The notes under the pieces are model-generated. The model was given only the letters and a program-made list of their open reading frames with translations. It made no database searches and was not told where the DNA came from. Made by a program: the position numbers and the translations under genes. This document shows, one piece after another, positions 25,623 through 34,262 of a stretch of DNA of 64,000 bases (position 1 is the stretch's first letter; each line of letters begins with the position of its first letter). The DNA comes from JAKPAM01 sp047601745 (lineage in GTDB: Bacteria > Pseudomonadota > Gammaproteobacteria > Burkholderiales > Burkholderiaceae_E), in contig JASGIS010000001.1 in NCBI GenBank assembly GCA_047601745.1, positions 3,038,001-3,102,000 on the forward strand, in the 5' to 3' direction.

Positions 25623-27743
25623 GTGAGCATGCGTCTGCCGGGGCCGTCGTGGATTCGTCGCGCGCTGGTCGGCCTGATGGTCACCGGCGCTTTCGCGATC
25701 GTGCTGCTCGGCGCGTGGCGCTGGCCGTTGATCGATGGCATCGATCGCCAGATCTACGACATGCGGATGCGTTGGCAGGAGGCGCCGCCGGCCACGCAGG
25801 TCGTCGTCGTCGATGTCGACGAACGCAGCCTGGTCGAACTCGGGCGCTGGCCCTGGTCGCGCGGTCGCGTGGCCGAACTGGCCGATCTGATCGCATCGCG
25901 CGGACAGGCGCGGGTCGTCGGCTTCGACATCCTGTTCGCCGAGGCGCAGGCCGAGCCCGGCGAGGACGAGGCGCTGGCGGCCGCGCTGTCGCGAACACCG
26001 TCGGTGCTCGGCTACTACCTGTCCAGCGATCGGGGCGGCCGCGTCAACGGCAAGCTGCCGCCGCCGGTCGTCGACAGCCGCACGGTCGCCGAACTGGGCC
26101 TGGCGATCACCGACTGGTCCGGTTTCGGCGCCAATCTGCCGCCGCTGCAGGCGGCCGCCAAGGGCGCCGGCTTCTTCAATCCGATCATCGATCCTGACGG
26201 CGTCGTGCGTCGCCTGCCGCTGCTCGGACGCTTCGGCGACAAGGTGTACGAGTCGTTCGCGCTGGCGGTGCTGCGCGAATACGTGGGCGCGCCGGCGATG
26301 GCCTTGTCGGCCGATGCGATCGAGTTGCGCGGCCAGCGCGGCCGCGCCCGCCTGCCGCTGTCCGACGGACTCAGCGCGCTGGTGCCGTACGCGAGCCTGC
26401 ATACCGCGCGGCTGCCTGCTGCCCGGCGTACGGCGGGCGTCGGCTCGGGGCGCTTCATGACGATCTCGGCGGCCGATCTGTTCCAGGACCGCTTCGACTG
26501 GAACCTGCTGGTCGACAAGATCGTGCTGATCGGCGCATCGGCGCCGGGTCTGTCGGATCTGCGGGCGTCGCCGATCAGCGAGACGCTGCCCGGCGTCGAG
26601 GTGCACGCGGCGCTGATCGACGCCGCGCTGCGTCCGCCCGGCGTGTCCGAGTCCGCGGCCGGGCCGGTGATCCGCCAGCGCCCGCCCGAGGCCCGGGCCA
26701 TCGCCATCGTCGGCCTCGTCGGGCTGGGTGCCGCCCTGTCGATCGCGATGCCGGCGACCGGGGCGATCGGCGTGGTCGTGTTGGCGCTGGCGGGCCTGGC
26801 CGCCTGGGTCGGCTGGGATGCGTTCGCGTGGTGGCACCTCGGCTGGTCGCTGCCTTCGGCCGGCGGCGTGCTGCTGATCGTCGCGCTGACGGGCCTGTAC
26901 CTGGGCCTCGGATACCTGTTCGAAGGACGCGCGCGCCGCGCCGTCGCCGACCTGTTCGGCGAATACGTGTCGCCGGCGCTGGTCGACAAGATGACGCGCG
27001 ACCCGATGCGGTTTTCGCGGATGACCAGCGAGAACCGCGAGTTGACGATCATGTTCACCGACATTCGCGGCTTCACCCGGATCGCCGAATCGATGGAGCC
27101 GGCCGACCTGCGCGAGTTCATCAACGACTTCCTGACCGCGATGACCGAGGTCATCCATCGCCACCACGGCACCGTCGACAAGTACATCGGCGATGCGGTG
27201 ATGGCGTTCTGGGGGGCGCCGATGGACGATCCGGCGCATGCCGACAAGGCGGTGGACGCGGCGATGGCGATGCAGGTCGAGGTCGAGCGCCTGAACCGCG
27301 TCAACGCGCGGCGCGGCTGGCCGACGCTGGTCATCGGCATCGGCATCAACACCGGCGTCGCGCGCGTCGGCGACATGGGCTCGAAGCTGCGGCGCGCGTA
27401 TACGGTACTGGGCGACGCGGTCAACCTCGCGGCGCGCATCGAATCGTTGACCAAGCAGTTCGGTTCACCGATCATCGTCGGGGAAACGACGGCCCGGCTG
27501 TCCCAGCATCACCGGTTCAGCGAGCTGGCGCAGGTCAGCATCGCGGGCCGCAACGAACAGGTCAGGATCTACGTGCCGGTGACCGATGGCGCTTATGACG
27601 TCGCCGAAACTTATGACGTGCCGCGGCCGGCTCGCCGCGCCGGCGCTTCGCGCGGCCACGCGCGGGACGTGATCGTCGTGCGTCCCGTCGCCGAATCGCC
27701 GAGCCCGGCCGCCCGCCATGAAGCTGCGCGTATTAGGATGTAG
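25623..27743 (+). CDS. CHASE2-domain class III adenylate cyclase
   Basis: A 706-residue membrane protein from GTG 25623 (ATG 25629 possible). An N-terminal helix (16-36) precedes a periplasmic CHASE2 sensor (about 40-345), marked by VVVVDVDERSLVELGRWPWSRG and FFNPIIDPDGVVRRLPL. Three helices lie at about 355-430. The cyclase domain starts near 470 and has both metal Asp residues, D480 in MFTDIRGFT and D524 in KYIGDAVMAFWG. The substrate-selecting Lys in DKYIGD and the Thr in YTVLGDAVNLAAR favour ATP. Product is cAMP. The C-terminal 50 residues are basic and disordered. The end overlaps a phosphodiesterase gene by 26 bases. Confidence 0.92.
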   Translation: MSMRLPGPSWIRRALVGLMVTGAFAIVLLGAWRWPLIDGIDRQIYDMRMRWQEAPPATQVVVVDVDERSLVELGRWPWSRGRVAELADLIASRGQARVVGFDILFAEAQAEPGEDEALAAALSRTPSVLGYYLSSDRGGRVNGKLPPPVVDSRTVAELGLAITDWSGFGANLPPLQAAAKGAGFFNPIIDPDGVVRRLPLLGRFGDKVYESFALAVLREYVGAPAMALSADAIELRGQRGRARLPLSDGLSALVPYASLHTARLPAARRTAGVGSGRFMTISAADLFQDRFDWNLLVDKIVLIGASAPGLSDLRASPISETLPGVEVHAALIDAALRPPGVSESAAGPVIRQRPPEARAIAIVGLVGLGAALSIAMPATGAIGVVVLALAGLAAWVGWDAFAWWHLGWSLPSAGGVLLIVALTGLYLGLGYLFEGRARRAVADLFGEYVSPALVDKMTRDPMRFSRMTSENRELTIMFTDIRGFTRIAESMEPADLREFINDFLTAMTEVIHRHHGTVDKYIGDAVMAFWGAPMDDPAHADKAVDAAMAMQVEVERLNRVNARRGWPTLVIGIGINTGVARVGDMGSKLRRAYTVLGDAVNLAARIESLTKQFGSPIIVGETTARLSQHHRFSELAQVSIAGRNEQVRIYVPVTDGAYDVAETYDVPRPARRAGASRGHARDVIVVRPVAESPSPAARHEAARIRM

Positions 27744-28482
27744 CGGCGGGATCGGCGCCCGCGCGAGAACGACGTCGTTCCTCGTCGACGACGACATCCT
27801 GATCGATGCCGGCACCGGCGTCGAAGACATGACGATCGACGAGCTGGCCGCCGTCGATCACGTGTTCCTTACCCATTCGCACCTGGACCATATCGCCGCG
27901 CTGCCGCTGGTCATCGACTCGGTCGGGGCGATGCGCGCGCGGCCGCTGATCGTGCACGCGCTGCCCGAGACGATCGCGGCGCTCAAGGCACACATCTTCA
28001 ACTGGGTGATCTGGCCCGACTTCACCGAGATCCCGCACTACGAGCGGCCGTGGATGGTGTTCGAGCCGCTGGCGGTCGGCCAGGTCGTTCGGGTCGGCGA
28101 CCGCTACGTGCGCAGCCTGGCGGCCAACCATACGGTGCCGGCCGTCGGTTTCCACCTGTACCACGACAAGGCCAGCCTCGTGTTCTCGGGCGACACCGGG
28201 CCCAATGACGAGTTCTGGCGGCAGGTCAACGCGATCCAGAACCTGCGCTACCTGATCATCGAAACCGCGTTCTCGAACCGCGAGCAGGACCTGGCGATGA
28301 CGGCCAAGCACCTGTTTCCGATCCAGCTCGCCGAAGAACTGGGCAAGCTGCAGCGCGACGCGCAGATCCTGATCACCCACCTGAAGCCGTCCGACCGCGT
28401 GCGGATCGCGCAGGAGATCGCCGCGTGGGCCGGGCGGTTCGCGCCGCGGCTGCTGGAGGGCGGCGACGTCATCGAGTTCTGA
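27718..28482 (+). CDS. Class II-like 3',5'-cyclic-nucleotide phosphodiesterase (metallo-beta-lactamase fold)
   Basis: A 254-residue soluble protein. It has a metallo-beta-lactamase fold with the metal motif THSHLDH (52-58), followed by IAALPLVIDSVG as in the PDEase class II family. Further ligands are in the strand ANHTVPAVGF and in VFSGDTGPNDEFW, and a His near the end is in ILITHLKPSDR. It would hydrolyse cAMP to AMP. Its ATG lies inside the cyclase gene, so the enzymes that make and break the messenger are translationally coupled. Other hydrolases of this fold cannot be excluded. Confidence 0.85.
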   Translation: MKLRVLGCSGGIGARARTTSFLVDDDILIDAGTGVEDMTIDELAAVDHVFLTHSHLDHIAALPLVIDSVGAMRARPLIVHALPETIAALKAHIFNWVIWPDFTEIPHYERPWMVFEPLAVGQVVRVGDRYVRSLAANHTVPAVGFHLYHDKASLVFSGDTGPNDEFWRQVNAIQNLRYLIIETAFSNREQDLAMTAKHLFPIQLAEELGKLQRDAQILITHLKPSDRVRIAQEIAAWAGRFAPRLLEGGDVIEF

Positions 28483-28520
28483 CGGGGCGGTTCGCGGGCC
28501 GCCGTCTTCTTCGCGGCGCG

Positions 28521-29312
28521 TCAGCAGGCCGAGTAGGCGCCGTCGACCACGATCTCGGCACCGTTGACATAGGATGCCGCATCGCCGAGCAGGAAGGCGA
28601 TGGTCGCCGCGATTTCGTCGGCCTGGCCGAAGCGGCGCGCCGGGATGCGCTGCTGCCACATCGCCACCACCTGCTCGCGGCTCATCGGCCGGCCTCGTTC
28701 GTCGAGCGGCGGCGCGTGCGAGGCGCCCAACTGCGTGGCGGTCGGACCGGGGTGGACGGTGTTGACGCGGATGCCCTCGGCGGCGAGCTCGACCGCCACG
28801 GCCTTGCTCAGCATCAGGATCGCTCCCTTGCTCGCCGAGTAGGCCGCGTAGCGCGACCCGGCGATCTGGCCGAAGATCGACGAGACGTTGACGATCGAGG
28901 CCGTGCCGCCGTTCGCGCGCCGGCTCCGGCGCATCAGCGGCAGCGCGCCGATCATCCCCATGTACGGACCTTCGACGTTGATCCGGTATTGCAGCCGCAG
29001 GTCCTCGATCGAAGACTGGTCGAAGGGGCCGGCCAGCATGATGCCCGCGTTGTTGACCAGGCCGTGCAAGGCGTCCGAACGCTCGCCGACGAGGCCGAAC
29101 AGCCGATCCCAGTCCCGCTGCTCGGTGACGTCGTGGACCTGCGTCGTGATCGAGCCGTCGGCATCGGCGATCGTTTCGGCCAGCCCCTCGGCATTGCGGT
29201 CGGTCGCGAAGACCGCCGCTCCCTCGGCCGCCAGCAGGCGCGCGGTGGCGCGCCCGATGCCCGAGCCGGCGCCGGTGACGATGATGGTTTTGCCGCTGAG
29301 TGTCGAAGCCAT
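28521..29312 (-). CDS. Short-chain dehydrogenase/reductase
   Basis: A 263-residue classical SDR. The nucleotide site is TGAGSGIGRA (14-23) and the fold motif is NNAGIM. The catalytic Ser-Tyr-Lys is in NVSSIFG and YAAYSASKGA. Asp in ATDRNAE after the second strand favours NAD over NADP. The C-terminus AAYVNGAEIVVDGAYSA is typical for the 3-oxoacyl-ACP-reductase-like branch. The substrate is unknown. It is convergent with the phosphodiesterase gene; a weak hairpin (GGCGG with CCGCC, 28486-28503) lies between them. Confidence 0.9.
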   Translation of the reverse strand: MASTLSGKTIIVTGAGSGIGRATARLLAAEGAAVFATDRNAEGLAETIADADGSITTQVHDVTEQRDWDRLFGLVGERSDALHGLVNNAGIMLAGPFDQSSIEDLRLQYRINVEGPYMGMIGALPLMRRSRRANGGTASIVNVSSIFGQIAGSRYAAYSASKGAILMLSKAVAVELAAEGIRVNTVHPGPTATQLGASHAPPLDERGRPMSREQVVAMWQQRIPARRFGQADEIAATIAFLLGDAASYVNGAEIVVDGAYSAC

Positions 29313-29529
29313 GGGAACGGAATCCGTCGCTTGAGCCTGGGTGAGGGGTTGCGCCGCCGTACCGGCGGGCGGGCCGTCGACGCATTCGATGCCGGCATCC
29401 GTTACCGGCGCTCAGCGCGATCAGCGGATCAGGCGGGCTTCGGCGTAGGGGGCGCGGGCGCTGCGAGTGTGCCACAGCCGCCCGGCGGTCCGGATTTTTC
29501 CGGGTGGGGGAGGCGGTTTCCCCGAGGCG

Positions 29530-30063
29530 TCACTTGTCGATCGCCGGGCTCATGTCTTCCAGCCACAGCACGTTGTCCGCGTAGGACTGCAGGTCCGGAG
29601 ACAGGTTGTTCATCGATCCCGAAACCCAGAACTCCTTGTGCAGCTCGGATTTCACGTAGGAAATCGCGTCTTCGAAGTCGCCGTCCCCGGCGGACAGGAT
29701 CAGGCGATCGTAGACGTTCTGCGCCGCCAATTTGATGATCAACGTGGCGATCGCGACATCCACGCCTTTCTGGACCTGCCGATCGAACTGATGACCGCAG
29801 TTCGGGCAGTTCACATGCATGTTCTTCAGCTTGTAGGTCTGGACGCGGAACTTCGGTCCCTTCGGCGGCGCGGTCTTGATCCACGTATTGAAGGCATTTT
29901 GCGCGTCGCTGGATAGATCCTGCGCCGAGTTCAGGTAGTAGCTCTCGTGTATCGGCCCATTGTTCAATCTCGTGATCTCTTTCTTCAACTTCAGGTAGTC
30001 GAAAGGTCGCGCTTTGCCATAATTGAATAGATATGCTGCATCGATAATCCAGACTGTTTTCAA
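29530..30063 (-). CDS. NYN-domain (PIN-like) ribonuclease with a zinc knuckle
   Basis: A 177-residue protein that starts with TTG at 30063, justified by GGAGAA seven bases ahead. The fold is NYN/LabA: Asp in VWIIDAAYLF at the first strand, GVDVAIATLIIKLAA in the middle, and LILSAGDGDFEDAISYVKSE near the end. These Asp residues form the metal site of PIN-like RNases. A CPNC pair in MHVNCPNCGHQFD between strands suggests half of a zinc ribbon, perhaps completed by dimerisation. The gene is isolated, with a base composition lower in GC than its neighbours, so it may be acquired. The target is unknown. Confidence 0.75.
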   Translation of the reverse strand: MKTVWIIDAAYLFNYGKARPFDYLKLKKEITRLNNGPIHESYYLNSAQDLSSDAQNAFNTWIKTAPPKGPKFRVQTYKLKNMHVNCPNCGHQFDRQVQKGVDVAIATLIIKLAAQNVYDRLILSAGDGDFEDAISYVKSELHKEFWVSGSMNNLSPDLQSYADNVLWLEDMSPAIDK

Positions 30064-31090
30064 AGAGTTCTCCTATGGCCGGCGCTTTCGCGTGACGTCC
30101 GCGGGTCCGACCAGGCGGGGATCCGGCTCACCGGCCACGAACCGCGAGGGGCTGGCCGCTGAGGCGAACGGACGACCCATCCAACCGAGTCCGGAGCGAA
30201 GCAGATATGGCGATCCCGATCCTGCGGATTTCCACGCTGCGGTCCGTCTGGCGCTGAAGGTTTGATGTCTATATGGGGCGGGGATGCTTTCGTCTGCTGC
30301 ACAATCAATCATTGGCATGCAGAGGGCGACGATCCTCGAAAATCAACGCGTCGCAAGCGATCATCAGGTAACAATATCAATCAATCAGCGGGCTCCCGGC
30401 TCGACGCTCGGGTGGCACGCGATTTGGCAAGATAACGCAAAACCGCCGAAGCGTTTCGGCTTCGCCTCCGTGCCCGGATTTCATCTGCTATCCGTCGATC
30501 GCGCAACCCGTTTTCCGCGCGCGACGAACATACGGCGGATTTCGACTGACCAGTCGCCAGCTTCCTTTCGCAATGTCTCTTTTCCCGACAAACGGTTGTC
30601 CGGTTCCGAGACCGTCAAGCAGAGATCGACATTCAACGAGAGCGCGAGGTTCTCGGTGACGGCATGTGTGTGCGCGGCGCTCGTCCGATGCGCCGGCCTC
30701 GTTCGACGAATCGGTCCCATCCGCTGTGCCGGCATCGGTGTGATGACGGACTCGCCTCGCGCGGGTGTATGAGGTAGTCCCATGGGGAGCGTTTCGGTAT
30801 TGATCGAGTGACGCGGCGCGTCACAAATTGCGGGGGCGGGGCGGCAGAAGGGCTGAAATGCGGCCCGAAATCCGTCACTTTCGGGGCGCCGCTTGCGGCA
30901 GCGCAAGCAAATCGTTCCGCGTCTGCCGAGAATGTCCGCCACTCGTGCCCGCCGGCTGACCGCCGATCGGCGCGCCGGCGGTTCGGCCCGGCTCGTGGCA
31001 TGCCGCTCGCTATGAATGCCGGTGTCGAGATCGAATTTGGTGATTCGACTGAAGTCTGGCTCAATTTCTCAAAACGGCATGGAGAAGCAA
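30064..31090. other. 1-kb gene-free region between the NYN gene and pilA
   Basis: No convincing gene was found on either strand; open frames here lack ribosome-binding sites, family motifs and normal codon use. The stretch 30255-30445 is distinctly AT-richer. Small dyads occur at 30445-30460 (GCCGAA/TTCGGC) and 30588-30602, without T runs. The right end contains the candidate pilA promoter. It could hold the regulatory region of pilA, a small RNA or decayed sequence. Confidence 0.4.
30996..31011 (+). promoter_or_regulatory. Candidate sigma-54 promoter of pilA
   Basis: TGGCATG-N4-TCGCT keeps the GG and GC pairs 10 bp apart, as sigma-54 requires (consensus TGGCACG-N4-TTGCA/T). Predicted transcription would start near 31023, giving a leader of about 68 bases. 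Sigma-54 and PilSR control pilA in Pseudomonas and related bacteria. Confidence 0.45.
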
Positions 31091-31588
31091 ATGACGAAGA
31101 AGGTCCAAAAGGGTTTCACGCTGATCGAACTGATGATCGTCGTGGCGATCATCGGCATCCTGGCCGCGATCGCGATCCCGCAGTATCAGACGTACGTCGC
31201 GAAGTCGCAGGTGACGCGGGTCGTGGGTGAGGCCGGGTCGCTGAAGACGGCGGTCGAGGCTTGCCTGCTGGATGGTCGGACGACTGTTGGCAATGCGGTT
31301 GGTGAGTGCGATCCGCAAGCTACTTATTCGACGATCCAGGTCAACGGTACGGGTACTAACTCCGCTCCTGGCGTGACGCCGGTGCCCACTAATGCCGGCG
31401 TGCCGGGAGTCACGATTAACGCCGACGGGTCTGCGACGATCTCCGCTACGTTCGGAAATTCGGCGGCGACGACTTTGGCTACCAAGAAAGTGACCTGGAC
31501 GCGTACCGCGGCGAGCGGCTCGTGGGCGTGTGTCACGGATGCCGACGCGAAGTACGCTCCGTCGGCCTGCCCGGTTGGCACGCCGTAA
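31091..31588 (+). CDS. pilA: Type IV pilin
   Basis: A 165-residue prepilin. ATG 31091 is preferred over ATG 31079 because GGAG at 31081-31084 is correctly spaced and yields the short leader MTKKVQKG. Cleavage by PilD lies before the mature N-terminus FTLIELMIVVAIIGILAAIAIPQYQTY, with the conserved Glu5. The globular part has Cys pairs (VEACLLDG, GECDPQ and a C-terminal WACVTDAD...SAC) as in group IVa pilins. It is followed by a strong terminator and a second pilin gene. The 3' half uses more A/T-ending codons than its neighbours. Confidence 0.93.
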   Translation: MTKKVQKGFTLIELMIVVAIIGILAAIAIPQYQTYVAKSQVTRVVGEAGSLKTAVEACLLDGRTTVGNAVGECDPQATYSTIQVNGTGTNSAPGVTPVPTNAGVPGVTINADGSATISATFGNSAATTLATKKVTWTRTAASGSWACVTDADAKYAPSACPVGTP

Positions 31589-31631
31589 TCTTCTGAGCGA
31601 ACGCCGACCGTGCTTTGCACGGTTGGCCAGG

Positions 31632-31666
31632 AAAAGAGGAGCGGGGTAACCAGCTCCTTTTTTTTT
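31632..31666 (+). terminator. Rho-independent terminator between the two pilin genes
   Basis: AAAAGAGGAGC (31632-31642) pairs with GCTCCT and the T tract from 31653, with one G-T pair. The T run extends to 31666. It would cut most pilA transcripts before the second pilin. Confidence 0.88.
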
Positions 31667-31695
31667 GTGCAAGCACCGTGCATTTCGTAGCAGCC

Positions 31696-32181
31696 ATGTC
31701 ATCCCATCGATTCGAAAGACAACGCGGCTTCACACTCATCGAACTGATGATGGTCCTCGCCATCATCGGCATCCTGTCGGCGGTGGCCCTTCCGCAGTAC
31801 CAGTTTTTCACCGCGAAGTCGCAGATGGGCCGGTTGATCGGTGAAACGGGTACGCTGAAGCGGGCCGTCGAAAACTGCCTGCAGGAAACCCGCATGACGA
31901 TCGGAACAGGTTTCGGCGAATGCGATCCGGGGGCCGGCTACTCGACGATCCAGGCCGATGGCGGGAACTCGGCGCCGGGCACGGCGGCCGTCACCGGGGC
32001 CGGCGTGCCGAGCGTGACGATTCCCGCTGCCGGCGAGGCCACGATCGAAGCGACCTTCGGCAATCGCGCGGCAACGATCCTGCAGGGCGCCAAGGTGACC
32101 TGGTCGCGCGACGTCGACGGTAGCTGGTCCTGCCGCACGACGGCGCCGCAGGCCTACTCGTCCACCACCTGCGCGAACTGA
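31696..32181 (+). CDS. Second type IV pilin
   Basis: A 161-residue prepilin from ATG 31696. Its leader MSSHRFERQRG is cleaved before FTLIELMMVLAIIGILSAVALPQYQFF, with Glu5 kept. It is clearly a paralogue of the pilin upstream: KSQMGRLIGETGTLKRAVENC and GFGECDPGAGYSTIQADGG match that protein block for block, including the Cys positions. Unlike the first copy, it has the GC-rich codon use of the genome. It could be a minor pilin, an alternative major subunit or a silent copy. A terminator separates the two, and no clear promoter is visible in the 30 bases between the terminator and its start. Confidence 0.9.
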   Translation: MSSHRFERQRGFTLIELMMVLAIIGILSAVALPQYQFFTAKSQMGRLIGETGTLKRAVENCLQETRMTIGTGFGECDPGAGYSTIQADGGNSAPGTAAVTGAGVPSVTIPAAGEATIEATFGNRAATILQGAKVTWSRDVDGSWSCRTTAPQAYSSTTCAN

Positions 32182-32329
32182 CGCCGGACAGACGAGTCGC
32201 CGGCTTGAACTGCGACGACGACCTATCGCTGGCGCATCCCTCGGCTTGGCGCACCGACTTAGCGGGCGTGCCGGCTCAACCTCCTGACGGATTGCCGCCG
32301 AGTGCCAAGGCCGGTGCAATGGCACTGCC

Positions 32330-33367
32330 ATGGACACGAGCGAACGAACCTCCGAGTCGGACGTCCCCGACCCTTCTGCCGAGCCCGACGCATCGAACAA
32401 CCCTTGGCCCCCGGACGCGTTCGACAGTCCGTGGAAGGACGCGATCGAACAGGCGTTTCCGGAGTTCCTCGCGTTCTACTTCCCGAGAGCCCATCGCGGC
32501 ATCGACTGGGCTCGCGGCCATACATTCCTGGGTACGGAGTTGCGCGGCATCCTGCGCGAGGCCGATGCGGGCGTACGGTATGCCGACCAACTCGTGCAGG
32601 TGCATCGCAAGCGCGGCGGTCCGGGCTGGGTCTATGTCCACGTCGAAGTGCAGGCCGCGCGCAAGGCCGACTTCGAGCGGCGAATGTTCACCTACAGCTA
32701 TCGGTTGTTCGAGCGCTTCGGCCGGCCGGTGGCCAGCCTGGCGGTGCTGGCCGACCCGCATCGGCGCTGGCGTCCGGACGGCTATGGCTTCGAGTTGTTC
32801 GGCAGCCGGCACTATCTGAGTTTTCCGACGGTCAAGCTGCTGGATTACGAGGCCGACATCGATGCGCTACTGGCCGACCCGAACCCCTTTGCGCTGGCGA
32901 CGGCCGCTCACCTGCTGACGCGCCGGACGCGCGGCCGGCCGCGGCAGCGGCTGGCGGCCAAATGGAAGCTGGTGCGGTTGCTGTATGAACGGGACTGGAA
33001 CCGGGAGCGGGTGATCGGCTTGTTCAGGGTGCTGGACTGGATGATGTCGCTGCCCGATGTCCTGGAGGACCGTCTGTGGCACGATATCGAGGAGTTCGAG
33101 GGGAAGCGGAACATGCCTTACATCACGAGCGTCGAGCGGATCGGGCTGCGCAAAGGCTTCGAGCAGGGCCGCCAGCAAGGTCGTCAAGAAGGCCGGGAGG
33201 AAGGTCGCGAGCAACTTCTCCTCGATCTGCTCACCCACCGTTTCGGCCCCTTACCGGATGCGATCGTGGCCCGGGTCGAATCCGGCACGGCGGCGGACAT
33301 CGATCGCTGGGCGCGGCGGGTGCTCGAAGCCGGCACCCTGGACGAGGTTATGTCGGGCGACGCATGA
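32330..33367 (+). CDS. Rpn/PD-(D/E)XK-family putative nuclease with DUF4351-like tail
   Basis: A 345-residue protein. The N-terminal part (residues 30-190) resembles Rpn/Transposase_31 proteins: SPWKDAIEQAFPEFLAFYFP, LREADAGVRYADQLVQVHR and VYVHVEVQAARKADFERRMFTY. HVEVQ corresponds to the acidic strand of the PD-(D/E)XK nuclease core. A helical middle is followed by a charged repeat (EQGRQQGRQEGREEGREQ, about 284-303), then LLTHRFGPLPDAIVARVESGTAADIDRWARRVLEAGTLDEV, a DUF4351-like end. E. coli Rpn proteins are DNA nucleases that promote RecA-independent recombination. Activity here is not proven. It may be mobile; the gene lies alone between pilins and thiE. Confidence 0.75.
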   Translation: MDTSERTSESDVPDPSAEPDASNNPWPPDAFDSPWKDAIEQAFPEFLAFYFPRAHRGIDWARGHTFLGTELRGILREADAGVRYADQLVQVHRKRGGPGWVYVHVEVQAARKADFERRMFTYSYRLFERFGRPVASLAVLADPHRRWRPDGYGFELFGSRHYLSFPTVKLLDYEADIDALLADPNPFALATAAHLLTRRTRGRPRQRLAAKWKLVRLLYERDWNRERVIGLFRVLDWMMSLPDVLEDRLWHDIEEFEGKRNMPYITSVERIGLRKGFEQGRQQGRQEGREEGREQLLLDLLTHRFGPLPDAIVARVESGTAADIDRWARRVLEAGTLDEVMSGDA

Positions 33368-33395
33368 AGGGTCGGTCGCGCACGCACTGTCGGCA

Positions 33396-34007
33396 CTACC
33401 CTCCGCACGCCCGCACCAGCCCCGCCGCAGCCGCCGCCACGTCCGGCGCGTCGAACACCGCGCTGATCACCGCCACCGCATCCGCGCCGGCGTCGATCAC
33501 CTGCCGCGCGTTGGCCGCGGTGATCCCGCCGATCGCCACCGTATTGAGCCCCAGCGCGCGCGCGCGGCCGAACAGTTCCAGCGGCGCCCGTACCGCATCG
33601 GGCTTGGTCGGCGATGCGAAGACCGAGCCGAACGCGATCTGGTCGGCCACTTCGCGGTACCGGTACGCGCGGTCGAAATCGTCGTAGCACGACACCCCGA
33701 GCAGCTTGCCGGCGCCGATGCGTTCGCGCGCGGCGAACGGGTCGCCGTCGTCGCGTCCCAGGTGCAGGCCGTCGGCGTCGATCGCCAGCATCAGTTCGAT
33801 CGAGTCGTTGATGATCAGCGGCCGTCCGGCGGCGCGGCACAGCGCCTGCAGCGCCCGGGCCTGGGCTTCGGCCTGCTCGCGGGGCAATCCCTTCTGCCGG
33901 TACTGGATCGCGGCGGCGCCGCCGCGCAGCGCTTCGGCGACGGTGCGCGCGAGCCATTCGGTGTCGGGGGTTTCGGGGGTGATCGCGTACAGGCCGCGTA
34001 GTTTCAT
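33396..34007 (-). CDS. thiE: Thiamine-phosphate synthase
   Basis: A 203-residue TIM-barrel enzyme from ATG 34007 with GGAG six bases upstream. Marks are LRGLYAITPET at the start, GGAAAIQYRQKG, PLIINDSIELMLAIDADGLHLGRDDGD (pyrophosphate site), LGVSCYDD and FGSVFASPTKPDA, and AIGGITAANARQVIDAGADAVAVISAVF. It joins the pyrimidine and thiazole parts of thiamine. It is the only thi biosynthetic gene here besides thiL, and no TPP riboswitch is seen ahead of it. It is divergent from the rubredoxin-pil operon. Confidence 0.94.
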   Translation of the reverse strand: MKLRGLYAITPETPDTEWLARTVAEALRGGAAAIQYRQKGLPREQAEAQARALQALCRAAGRPLIINDSIELMLAIDADGLHLGRDDGDPFAARERIGAGKLLGVSCYDDFDRAYRYREVADQIAFGSVFASPTKPDAVRAPLELFGRARALGLNTVAIGGITAANARQVIDAGADAVAVISAVFDAPDVAAAAAGLVRACGG

Positions 34008-34262
34008 CTCAGGCTCCACGAAGGTCGCCGCCGTCTGTTGTGCGTCAAGAATCGGGCGGTCGTCGATATGGTAGTGTCGTCCCCCGCCGATGTCGCCGGG
34101 CGCCGAAGGTCGATGCGCGGCCGCCCCGCCGGTGCCCGCCCGGCGCCGACGCGCGCGCCGATGTGGCAATGTTGCCAGACCACTCGTCCGAGCCAGCCGA
34201 TCGCTCCTCGGGACGAGGCGCCGGTCGGCCCGAGTTTTTCCTACCCTAGTGCCAGAGGAACC

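Noticed and set aside
30413..30428. Sigma-54-like TGGCACG...TTGGC site
   Set aside because: The GG and GC pairs are 11 bp apart; sigma-54 needs 10. It is also about 660 bases from pilA.
30445..30460. Hairpin GCCGAA/TTCGGC as a terminator
   Set aside because: Only 6 bp with no T run and no gene ending nearby.
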